This document shows positions 8,987 through 15,871 of a DNA stretch of 64,000 nt, in pieces. The stretch is from JADGNZ01 sp035995985. GTDB taxonomy: Bacteria; Acidobacteriota; Thermoanaerobaculia; Gp7-AA8. The number at the start of each line of letters is the position of its first letter. The first letter of the stretch is position 1. The notes below the pieces were generated by a model. The model saw only the letters and a program-made list of their open reading frames with translations, did not search any database and was not told the origin of the DNA. Made by a program: the position numbers and the translations under genes. Location: NCBI GenBank assembly GCA_035995985.1, contig DASYJY010000089.1:1-64000 (forward strand). Reading direction: 5' to 3'.

Positions 8987-9651
8987 CGAAAATTCAGATC
9001 GCGCCGTCGCTCCTCTCCGCCGACTTTTCGAAGCTCGGCGATGAGTTACGCGACATAGAGGCCGGCGGCGCGGACCTCGTGCACCTCGATGTCATGGACG
9101 GTCACTTCGTTCCGAACCTGACCATCGGTCCGGCCATCGTGAAGTCGTGCCGCGCGCAGACGAAGCTGACCTTCGACTGCCATCTGATGATTTCCGAGCC
9201 GCAGCGTTACATCGACGAGTTCCTCAAAGCGGGCGCGAACATGATCTCGATCCATCAGGAAGCCGAGCCGCATTTGCAGCGCGCGTTGCAGATGATCCGC
9301 GACGGCGGCGCGAAGGCGGGCATCGCCATCAACCCGGCTACACCGGCGGAATCGCTGACCACCGCCATCGAGTTCTGCGACTTTGTTCTGGTGATGACGG
9401 TTAACCCCGGCTTCGGCGGACAGAAGTTCATCGAACCTGTTGTGGGCAAGATCCGTCTCATTGCACAGATGATCAGAGAGAGGGGCGTCGCGGTCGATAT
9501 CGAAGTCGACGGCGGCATCGACGCGGCCACGGCGCCGCTGGTAGTGGCGGCCGGCGCGCGCATCCTCGTGGCCGGATCGGCTGTCTTCGGACAGCCCGAC
9601 CGCAAAGCGGCAATGGAAGCGATCCGAAACAGCGTTAGCGTGAGAGTTTGA
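8983..9651 (+). CDS. rpe: Ribulose-phosphate 3-epimerase
   Basis: The enzyme interconverts ribulose 5-phosphate and xylulose 5-phosphate in the pentose phosphate pathway. The 222-aa TIM barrel has the family marks: IAPSLLSADFSKL at the N terminus, HLDVMDGHFVPN with metal-binding His and Asp, FDCHLMI, the MTVNPGFGGQKF phosphate loop and EVDGGID with the catalytic aspartate. The ATG at 8983 overlaps the PASTA stop (ATGA), and the length is normal. The reading frame is open further upstream, but that part is a shadow of the PASTA gene. Confidence 0.97.
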   Translation: MTKIQIAPSLLSADFSKLGDELRDIEAGGADLVHLDVMDGHFVPNLTIGPAIVKSCRAQTKLTFDCHLMISEPQRYIDEFLKAGANMISIHQEAEPHLQRALQMIRDGGAKAGIAINPATPAESLTTAIEFCDFVLVMTVNPGFGGQKFIEPVVGKIRLIAQMIRERGVAVDIEVDGGIDAATAPLVVAAGARILVAGSAVFGQPDRKAAMEAIRNSVSVRV

Positions 9652-9668
9652 CGTCCACCGGAGGAAAT

Positions 9669-10493
9669 TTGAAAAAGACCTTGACCCTGATCGCGGTCCT
9701 CGCGATCGCGCTTGCCGGCTGCCGGCATACGTTCCGCGGCAAATCAGACGCCACGGGAAGCAGCAGCGCCACGCGCTCCTCGCTGCGCACGAGCTTCGAC
9801 CCATCGCTGATGAAGATGAGCAAGGAACAGGTGTTCCAACTCGGCGAGGAACAGTTCGCGAAAAAGAAGTACGCGAAGGCGCGCCAGTACTACTCGCACG
9901 TCTACGAGACGTACCCGAACGATCCGCTCGGCCGGCGCGCGTTGCTTCGCGTCGCGGACGCGTACTACGAGCAGGGCGATCCGGTGAATCTCGTCGAGGC
10001 GCAGTACAAGTACCGCGATTTCATCAACCGCTATCCCGGCAGCGATCGCGCGGACTACGCCATGCTGCAGATTGCCATGTGCTCGTACAAGCAGATGGAG
10101 CGCCCCGACCGCGATCAGCAGAAGACCCGCGAGGCGCTGGACAAGTTCAACGACGTCCTGAAGACGTATCCGCGCAGCGCCCTTCGGCCGGAGATCGACA
10201 AGCGGCACCAGGATGTCCTCGACCGGCTGGCCAAGCACGATCAGATCATCGCCCGCTACTACATCAAGCGGCGCAGCTACAACGCGGCCGTGCAGCGGCT
10301 GAATGGAATCGTCGAGCTCTATCCGAACTACCGCGAGCGCGACTCCGTCTTCTTCGACCTCGGCACGGCGTTGTCGGGACTCGGACGGACGGCCGAGGCG
10401 CGGCTTTACTTCGACCGCGTCGTGACTGAGTATCCGCAGAGTCCCTACGCCGGCAAAGCTAAACAGAAACTCGGGACGTTGAAGACCGCATGA
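9669..10493 (+). CDS. BamD/YfiO-like outer-membrane assembly lipoprotein
   Basis: BamD is a lipoprotein of the BAM complex that inserts beta-barrel proteins into the outer membrane. The 274-aa product starts with a lipoprotein signal (MKKTLTLIAVLAIALAGC) with a clear lipobox, then TPR-type helical repeats, for example QLGEEQFAKKKYAKARQYY, AQYKYRDFINRYP and YNAAVQRLNGIVELYP, matching the BamD pattern. The likely start is a TTG at 9669 preceded by GGAGGA; an earlier TTG at 9648 is less well placed. A TPR lipoprotein of related type follows, overlapping by 4 bp. Another TPR lipoprotein function is possible, but BamD fits best. Confidence 0.8.
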   Translation: MKKTLTLIAVLAIALAGCRHTFRGKSDATGSSSATRSSLRTSFDPSLMKMSKEQVFQLGEEQFAKKKYAKARQYYSHVYETYPNDPLGRRALLRVADAYYEQGDPVNLVEAQYKYRDFINRYPGSDRADYAMLQIAMCSYKQMERPDRDQQKTREALDKFNDVLKTYPRSALRPEIDKRHQDVLDRLAKHDQIIARYYIKRRSYNAAVQRLNGIVELYPNYRERDSVFFDLGTALSGLGRTAEARLYFDRVVTEYPQSPYAGKAKQKLGTLKTA

Positions 10494-11218
10494 AGAAGTA
10501 CGTCGTTCTCCTGCTGTTGCTGACGGCCTGTGCTACGAAAAAGGCCGACGAGAACGACGTTCCGTCGCTCGTGCCGCCGCCGGAAACGTCATCCGCGGCG
10601 AACGCCGCCGCGGATGCGCGCCTTGCGGAGATGCAGACGTCGATGACGGAGTTGCTCGAACGGATCGATGTGCTCAACGCGCGCATCGCCCGGCTCGAGT
10701 CGGCGCCGCAAGCGGAGACGCGTGTCGCGGTGCAAACGCCCTCGCGCGTTGTGGAACCTGCGCCGCGCGCGGCGCTGGAGCCGGCGCCAGTTTCAACGCC
10801 GCTTCGCGCGACGGCGCCGGTGAGCGGACCGTTGCAAAACGCTGCGATCGCCGACAGCTACCGCGGCGCGCTCATTCTCTTCGGCAAAGGTCGCATGGCC
10901 GACGCCCGCACCGCGCTCCAGCAGGTCTTCGATGCCGATCCATCCGGCGAGCTTGCCGACAACGCGCTCTACTGGATCGGCGAGACGTACTACGCCGCCT
11001 CCGACTTCACGAACGCGATGCGCACCTACGAGCGCGTAACGAAGGAGTATCCCGAACAGAACAAAGCGCCCGACGCGATGTTCAAGATCGGACTTACCTT
11101 CGAAAAAACCGGCGACCTCGGCATGGCCCGGAAGACCTTCGATGAGGTGATCCGCCGCTATCCGTACTCGACCGCGGCGTCGTCTTCGAAGCTCGAGCTC
11201 AAGCGCGTGAAGTACTGA
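10490..11218 (+). CDS. CpoB/YbgF-like TPR lipoprotein
   Basis: This 242-aa exported protein has a lipoprotein-type signal (MKKYVVLLLLLTAC), a short coiled coil (about residues 43-72), a Pro/Ala-rich linker and a C-terminal block of TPR repeats (about 118-240, such as YRGALILFGKGRMADARTAL, ALYWIGETYYAASDFTNAM and MFKIGLTFEKTGDLG). That is the architecture of CpoB/YbgF, the periplasmic partner of the Tol-Pal system that coordinates cell-wall synthesis with outer-membrane constriction. It differs from the classical protein in being predicted to be lipidated. The start overlaps the BamD-like gene (ATGA). No tol or pal gene is visible here. Confidence 0.8.
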   Translation: MKKYVVLLLLLTACATKKADENDVPSLVPPPETSSAANAAADARLAEMQTSMTELLERIDVLNARIARLESAPQAETRVAVQTPSRVVEPAPRAALEPAPVSTPLRATAPVSGPLQNAAIADSYRGALILFGKGRMADARTALQQVFDADPSGELADNALYWIGETYYAASDFTNAMRTYERVTKEYPEQNKAPDAMFKIGLTFEKTGDLGMARKTFDEVIRRYPYSTAASSSKLELKRVKY

Positions 11219-11242
11219 CTGCAACGCTTCTTCCACACCCGA

Positions 11243-11248
11243 TACAAT
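11243..11248 (+). promoter_or_regulatory. Candidate -10 element close to the start codon
   Basis: TACAAT ends 9 nt before the ATG at 11258 and no Shine-Dalgarno sequence lies between, so the transcript could be leaderless or nearly so. No good -35 is visible. Confidence 0.3.
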
Positions 11249-11257
11249 CCCACCTCC

Positions 11258-12007
11258 ATGGCTGACGAAAACGAAAGCGGGGCATCGCTTCTTGCGCGGC
11301 GCGAATATGCGCGCGCGGTTCCGCTCCTCAAACGCGATCTCGACAAGTACCAGTCCAATCCTCGCATCCGGCTGCAGTACGCCGACGCGCTGGCCGGTGC
11401 CGGCCAGCACGAAGAGGCGATCGCGCAGTACGAGCACACGGCGAAGTACTACGAGGACAACGGATTAACCGTGCAAGCCATCGCCGTCGCGAAGAAGGCG
11501 GAGAAGCTGCGCGGGCAGATCGCCGCTGCCGCGCCGCAGGAGGCGACGGCGGGGAAGAGCGATCCGCTGTTCACGCGTCCCGTGCCGAAGTCGCCGCTCT
11601 TCGAGGTGTTGAATGAGGAAGAGCGCGATGCGCTGGTGCGCGAGATGGAGCTCGAATCACACGACGAGGGGAGCGTCATCATCAGCGAAGGGCAGCCCGG
11701 CGCGTCGATGTACGTCATCGCCAGCGGCGAGGTGAAGGTCTTCACGAACGGCGCCGGAGGCTCCACGCTTTATCTCGCGCGGCTCGGCGAGGGCGATTTC
11801 TTCGGCGAGGTGAGCATGCTCACCGGCAAGCCGCGCACGGCCACCATCACCGCATCGCAGCGCACCGAACTGCTTCGCCTCGATAAAGAAAAACTCGATA
11901 ACGCCCTGGCGACGTATCCCGGAATCCGCAACGTGCTCAACGACTTTTATCAACGCCGCGCCGAGCACACGGTCGAGGCGATGATCGACAGTTTGAAGAG
12001 AAAGTAG
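11258..12007 (+). CDS. TPR plus cyclic-nucleotide-binding domain protein
   Basis: The 249-aa protein has an N-terminal TPR-like region (about residues 8-75, LLARREYARAVPLLKRDL and ADALAGAGQHEEAIAQYE) and a C-terminal cyclic-nucleotide-binding domain (about 100-225). The phosphate-binding cassette reads FGEVSMLTGKPRTATI, preceded by GASMYVIASGEVKVF. There is no DNA-binding helix-turn-helix and no membrane segment, so it is probably a cytoplasmic cAMP- or c-di-GMP-responsive adaptor rather than a CRP-type regulator. Partners are unknown. It lies between the BamD/CpoB genes and peptide deformylase. The start codon lacks a ribosome-binding site. Confidence 0.8.
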   Translation: MADENESGASLLARREYARAVPLLKRDLDKYQSNPRIRLQYADALAGAGQHEEAIAQYEHTAKYYEDNGLTVQAIAVAKKAEKLRGQIAAAAPQEATAGKSDPLFTRPVPKSPLFEVLNEEERDALVREMELESHDEGSVIISEGQPGASMYVIASGEVKVFTNGAGGSTLYLARLGEGDFFGEVSMLTGKPRTATITASQRTELLRLDKEKLDNALATYPGIRNVLNDFYQRRAEHTVEAMIDSLKRK

Positions 12008-12016
12008 GAGCACGCC

Positions 12017-12532
12017 TTGGCCGTTCTTCCCATCGTCAAATACGGCGATCCCGTTTTACGCAATCCGACGCAGCCGGTCGGCGACATCGACGCGGCGTTG
12101 CAGAAGCTGATCGACGACATGGTCGACACGATGTATGCCGCGCCCGGAGTCGGACTGGCTGCGAATCAGGTAGGCGTCGCGAAGCGGCTGGCGGTGATTG
12201 ATCTGACGGTCGGCAAGAAGCCGGGCAACCTGCACGTCTTCATCAATCCCGAGCTCGTGGAGATGGAAGGGCAGATCACGGAGGAAGAGGGATGCCTCTC
12301 GATTCCTGACTTCGTCGAAGACGTCACCCGGCCGGAGCGCGTGAAGGTCCGCTTCACCGATCGCAACGGACAGCAACGCGAGCTTCGCGGCGAAGGACTG
12401 ATGGCCCGCGCTCTCTGCCATGAAATCGATCACCTCAACGGTGGGCTGTACATCGACCACGTTCGCGGCTTCAAGAAGGACCGCATCCTGAAGAAGATTC
12501 AGAAGCTGGCAAAGTCGGGGATGTGGGGATAG
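12017..12532 (+). CDS. def: Peptide deformylase
   Basis: Peptide deformylase removes the formyl group from the N-terminal methionine of nascent proteins. All three signatures are present in the 171-aa product: GVGLAANQVG (44-53), EEGCLSIP with the metal-binding Cys93, and HEIDHLNG with the metal-binding histidines 135 and 139 and catalytic Glu136. The start is a TTG at 12017 with TAGGAG 9 nt upstream; the next ATG would cut into the fold. It follows the cNMP-binding gene by 9 nt. The stop codon abuts the stop of the convergent beta-propeller gene. No fmt gene is nearby. Confidence 0.96.
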   Translation: MAVLPIVKYGDPVLRNPTQPVGDIDAALQKLIDDMVDTMYAAPGVGLAANQVGVAKRLAVIDLTVGKKPGNLHVFINPELVEMEGQITEEEGCLSIPDFVEDVTRPERVKVRFTDRNGQQRELRGEGLMARALCHEIDHLNGGLYIDHVRGFKKDRILKKIQKLAKSGMWG

Positions 12533-13477
12533 CTACGGCGCGACGGCGATTCCCCACGGACCGTCCGGCACTTTGATCGTGGCGGTGACGCGGCCGGATG
12601 CGGTATCGATCACCGATACGTCGTTGGACAACCCATTTGCGGTGTAGAGCGTGCGGCCATCGCGCGTGAGGTTGATGCCCCACGGCCGATTTCCGACGGC
12701 GATGTATTGCAGGACGCGATTCGAGGCCGTGTCGATGACGGCGACGGCGTTGCCGCGGCCGGTCGCAGCGTAGAGCCGCTTGCCGTCCGGTGAGAGGACG
12801 ACGCCGACCGGATGGTCGGCCGGCCGGAGTTTGATGTGAGCGACGGCGCGGTTCTTCTTCACGTCGACGACGTTGATGCTCCCGCCGACTTCGGAGCTGA
12901 CGTACGCGCGCACGCCGTCGCGAGCGAAGACGGCGGCGCGGGGACGCGCATCGACGAAGATGTTCGCGGTGACTGCGTTGTTCTTCGGATCGATGACCGT
13001 GACGGTGTTGCTCGTCTCCGCAGTGACGTAGATCAGCGTTCCGTCGTAGCTCGCCGCCACGCCCTCGGGTTCCGTGCCGGTGACGAGCGAAACGTTCCTT
13101 CCGTTGCCGATGTCGACGATCGACGCGGTGCCGGCGTCTTCGTTCGCCACGCAAAACCGCTTGCCGTCGGGCGTGATGGCAATGCCCTCGGGATCGGTTC
13201 CCGCTTTGTAGCGGCGGATGATCGTCAGCGTTCTAGGATCGATGGCGACCACTCCGTCCGCGGTCTTCGAAAATTGTCCGCGAAAGTGGCTGACCGCGAC
13301 GTAGAGCCGTTTGCCGTCGGGACTGAGGACGATTCCGCGCGGGCGCGTGCCGACGGCGATCGTTTTGATCGTGGAGCCGTCGATCATCGTCACGCTGCCG
13401 GCGCGTTCGCTGGTGACGAAGATTTTCGCGGCTTGGATCGGCAACGCGACGAGTGCGACGAAGAAGAATGCTTTCAT
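12533..13477 (-). CDS. Secreted YVTN-type beta-propeller protein
   Basis: The 314-aa product has a signal peptide (MKAFFFVALVALPIQAA) and then seven or so repeats of the YVTN beta-propeller type, seen as SPDGKRLYVAV, TPDGKRFCVAN, YDGTLIYVTAE, ARDGVRAYVSS, SPDGKRLYAAT and TRDGRTLYTAN. Such propellers are often encoded with quinoprotein dehydrogenases and c-type cytochromes, where a scaffold or accessory role is assumed. Here it is the last gene of the alcohol dehydrogenase/oxidase operon and overlaps the cytochrome c gene upstream by 4 bp (ATGA). It has no heme or PQQ ligand motif. Its exact role is unknown. Confidence 0.85.
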   Translation of the reverse strand: MKAFFFVALVALPIQAAKIFVTSERAGSVTMIDGSTIKTIAVGTRPRGIVLSPDGKRLYVAVSHFRGQFSKTADGVVAIDPRTLTIIRRYKAGTDPEGIAITPDGKRFCVANEDAGTASIVDIGNGRNVSLVTGTEPEGVAASYDGTLIYVTAETSNTVTVIDPKNNAVTANIFVDARPRAAVFARDGVRAYVSSEVGGSINVVDVKKNRAVAHIKLRPADHPVGVVLSPDGKRLYAATGRGNAVAVIDTASNRVLQYIAVGNRPWGINLTRDGRTLYTANGLSNDVSVIDTASGRVTATIKVPDGPWGIAVAP

Positions 13478-13824
13478 TTCAACGTGTAGAGATACGCGAC
13501 GATGTCACGCGCCTCATCCGGTTTCACGCCGAGGTTCGGCATGACGTTGTCGGGATTCGTCATCTGCGGATTCTGGATGTACGCGATCATGTTTGGCTGC
13601 GAGTTGGGGAGCTTGGCGGCGATGATCTGACGCGAGGCGACGTGTTCGAGCGACGGACCGACCATTCCTTTTGCTCCGTCGATACCGGGGACGATGTGGC
13701 AGGAGTTGCAGCCGTACTGCTCGATGAGCTGCTTGCCGCGCTTCGCGTCTCCAACGACGGGCGCCGCGGCCTCGGGGCGCTTGCAGGCGGCGAGGAGCAA
13801 AATCAAAATCACGATTCGTTTCAC
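13474..13824 (-). CDS. Small monoheme cytochrome c lipoprotein
   Basis: The 116-aa protein has a short hydrophobic signal ending in LAAC, so it is probably lipid-anchored. One heme-binding site CNSCH lies at residues 39-43, and a likely axial methionine sits in NVMPNL near residue 94. This is a class I cytochrome c fold. It probably passes electrons in the periplasm, either between the PQQ dehydrogenase and the oxidase or within the beta-propeller module. The GTG start overlaps the ctaG stop (GTGA), and its own stop overlaps the beta-propeller start. One codon set and spacing with its neighbours indicate one operon. Confidence 0.85.
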   Translation of the reverse strand: MKRIVILILLLAACKRPEAAAPVVGDAKRGKQLIEQYGCNSCHIVPGIDGAKGMVGPSLEHVASRQIIAAKLPNSQPNMIAYIQNPQMTNPDNVMPNLGVKPDEARDIVAYLYTLK

Positions 13825-14720
13825 GTTCGTTCCTTTCGCAGTGCGTCACTTGTGCCGAGGGCGACGCGGCGCTCGGCTTCCCCGAGCCAGGCGGCGAAAA
13901 TCGCGATGCCGAGGATCGTGAACAAGACGCCGGCCGGAATCCACATGATCAGGCCGGCGAGTTGTTGATCCTCGATGGCGTTCAAGCCCCAAGCCGCGGT
14001 GCGCGCGCCGTAGATCGGATACCACAGATGCGGCGCGAATGTAATGAGCGCGCCGAGGGCGCCGCTGTGGCCGGCGGTGGCGAAGACGTAGATCACCGCG
14101 GCGCCGTAGCCGAGGCGGCCGTAGCGTCCGTGCGTGAGCGACCACCAGAACATCGTTGCCGTGAGGAGGAAGCTGATGTGCTGCATCGCGTGAATCCCGT
14201 CGTTGCGCAGCGTCGCTTCGTACCACGACGGGATGTGCCAGACCCACAGCGCGATGGCGTGGACGATCGTGACGACGAGCGCGCCGGTGATCCAGTTCCA
14301 GGTCTGCGCGATCGGCGCGCGTTGGAAAAAGCGCCCGACCGGTACACGCCATCGTTGCGGCAAAGCCCAGAGAAACGCGACGAGCGGACGTCCGAAGACG
14401 AGCAGCGGGGCGGCGACGATCATCAGCATTTCGTGTTGCGCCATGTGCGCGGAGAAAAGGATTTCGCCAAGCGCGTCGAGCGGCGAGACGAGCGCAATGA
14501 CGAGCGCGATCCATCCGGCGGCGAAGGATGCGATCTGCCATTTGCGAATCCCTTTCATCCGCACGACGCCGATCGCGTACATCGCGCCGGTGATCGCAAG
14601 TGGGAGGATGACGAACGGTTCCCACGACCACCAGCGCATGAACGTGGACGGCTCGAGGTGATGGTGACCGGCGTGCGCGTATGCGTTGGCGGGAAGTAAC
14701 AGCGCCGTGAGCACTGTCAT
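13821..14720 (-). CDS. CtaG-like cytochrome c oxidase assembly membrane protein
   Basis: The 299-aa polytopic protein matches the CtaG_Cox (COG3336) family: an N-terminal AHAGHHH after a hydrophobic leader, then about seven membrane helices with conserved HMAQHEMLMIVAAPL, RPLVAFLWALP, WVWHIPSWYEATL and HAMQHISFLLTATMFWW. Histidine-rich helices suggest copper or heme handling during oxidase assembly. The ATG at 14720 lies within the end of a dispersed repeat (CTCAGGATGAC), so repeat insertion brought or kept the start codon. An open frame continues upstream through the repeat but is not protein-like. The stop overlaps the next cytochrome gene. Confidence 0.85.
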   Translation of the reverse strand: MTVLTALLLPANAYAHAGHHHLEPSTFMRWWSWEPFVILPLAITGAMYAIGVVRMKGIRKWQIASFAAGWIALVIALVSPLDALGEILFSAHMAQHEMLMIVAAPLLVFGRPLVAFLWALPQRWRVPVGRFFQRAPIAQTWNWITGALVVTIVHAIALWVWHIPSWYEATLRNDGIHAMQHISFLLTATMFWWSLTHGRYGRLGYGAAVIYVFATAGHSGALGALITFAPHLWYPIYGARTAAWGLNAIEDQQLAGLIMWIPAGVLFTILGIAIFAAWLGEAERRVALGTSDALRKERT

Positions 14721-14902
14721 CCTGAGCCGCCGGAGCGACGGAGCCGAAGGCGCAGTCGCGGAGGACGGTCGAAGGAACCCCTGATTGCTATCCCGGGTCG
14801 GGTGGTGGTCGCCGCCACCCGAATTACCAGACTGGGGGTCCTTCGACCGTCCTGCGGCGTTCCGCGCTTCGCGCTCCAACGCCTTCGGCGGCTCAGGATG
14901 AC
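14716..14902. repeat. Inverted pair of TCATCCTGAG-type dispersed repeats
   Basis: A left copy at 14716-14783 starts GTCATCCTGAGCCGCCGGAG and contains GGACGGTCGAAGGAACCCC. A right copy at about 14836-14902 is its inverse, containing GGGTCCTTCGACCGTCCTGC and ending GGCGGCTCAGGATGAC. A related single copy is at 18831-18900. The pair separates two otherwise tightly packed oxidase-cluster genes, and its left edge contains the start codon of the CtaG-like gene on the minus strand. Confidence 0.85.
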
Positions 14903-14908
14903 AGCGCG

Positions 14909-15250
14909 TCACTCGCAGGCTCCGAGGTACAAGTGCGGGATGGCCATGGCGACGATCGACATCGCGAACGCCGCGTTGAGTGTCAGTCCGCCGATGCCCA
15001 TGAAACGCACGCGTCGCGTGTCTTCGCCGTTTTTCAATCCGCGCCACGATTCGAATGCGCCGAATGCGCAGAGCAGGAGTGCCATCGCGGTGATCAGCCA
15101 GAAAATCCACTCCGCTTTGTGATCGCAGATCCAGTCGATCATCGCGTACTTGGTCGTGAACGCCACCGCGAAGGCGAACGGGCTGCTGAGGATGCCGGTC
15201 CAGAGCTGCGGCGATGACGGTCGGATATCGAACGGCTTGGTCGTCTCCAT
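14909..15250 (-). CDS. Small membrane protein in the oxidase cluster, possible subunit IV analogue
   Basis: This 113-aa protein is not recognised with certainty. It has three predicted membrane helices, about residues 22-40 (SSPFAFAVAFTTKYAM), 49-68 (WIFWLITAMALLLCAFGAF) and 84-106. Its place, 3 nt after subunit III and between subunit III and CtaG, suggests a small structural or assembly subunit of the caa3-type oxidase, equivalent in position to subunit IV. The sequence does not show the usual prokaryotic subunit IV pattern. No metal or heme ligand motif is evident. Confidence 0.6.
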   Translation of the reverse strand: METTKPFDIRPSSPQLWTGILSSPFAFAVAFTTKYAMIDWICDHKAEWIFWLITAMALLLCAFGAFESWRGLKNGEDTRRVRFMGIGGLTLNAAFAMSIVAMAIPHLYLGACE

Positions 15251-15253
15251 CCG

Positions 15254-15871
15254 TCAGCTTCCTTTGCGCTGCATCCACGGCTCGATGAAGATGATGAAGT
15301 AGAACGGCACCCACACCAGCGCGACGAAATACCAGTAGACGGCGGTGCAGCGGAAATCGAGCAGGTGCTTTTTCACGACCGGCTTGAAGAGACTGTAGAT
15401 GAACAGGAGCGCTGTCTCGCCGGTGGCCGCCACCATGTGCAATGTGTGCATGCCGATGATGACCCAGACCACCGAGCCGTATGCGTGAGAGCTCCACTTG
15501 TAGCCGAGGTTCGGGACGATGATCGCGTACTGGATGTAGAGGAAGACCAGTCCGACCGCGATGGAGATTGCCTGGCCGATGCGGATCGGTAGCATGTTCT
15601 TCGTGATCGATGCGCGGTCGATGACGAATGCCGGGATGCAACTGAGCAGCAGCATGACCGTGTTGATGGTCGGCATCATCAGATCGGGTTTGGGGACGGT
15701 GCTCGGCGGCCAGTCCAGGTTCGTGCTGCGCAGGTAGAGGTACGTGGCCATGGCCATCGCGAACATCGTTCCTTCGATGGCCAGCATGGCCAGGTTGCCC
15801 CACCAGATCAGCGCGCGGCTGTCCGCGGTGCCTTCAGTGAGCGCGGAGACGTCGAGCACGCGCTGCGTCAA
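15254..15871 (-). CDS. Cytochrome c oxidase subunit III
   Basis: The 205-aa product is a short-form subunit III of the heme-copper oxidase family, with five predicted membrane helices. Recognisable features are WWGNLAMLAIEGTMFAMAMA in the first helix, the conserved HTLHMVAATGET region (near residues 141-152) and YWYFVALVWVPFYFIIFI at the end. Subunit III stabilises the catalytic subunit and aids proton uptake in the inner membrane. It overlaps subunit I by 4 bp (ATGA), showing coupled translation. The length fits the five-helix bacterial form rather than the seven-helix form. Confidence 0.9.
   Translation of the reverse strand: MTQRVLDVSALTEGTADSRALIWWGNLAMLAIEGTMFAMAMATYLYLRSTNLDWPPSTVPKPDLMMPTINTVMLLLSCIPAFVIDRASITKNMLPIRIGQAISIAVGLVFLYIQYAIIVPNLGYKWSSHAYGSVVWVIIGMHTLHMVAATGETALLFIYSLFKPVVKKHLLDFRCTAVYWYFVALVWVPFYFIIFIEPWMQRKGS

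Noticed and set aside
13821..15803. One 660-aa minus-strand protein
   Set aside because: Only the part from 14720 down is CtaG-like. The upstream portion runs through a repeat pair and an alternate frame of the genes for subunit III and the small membrane protein.
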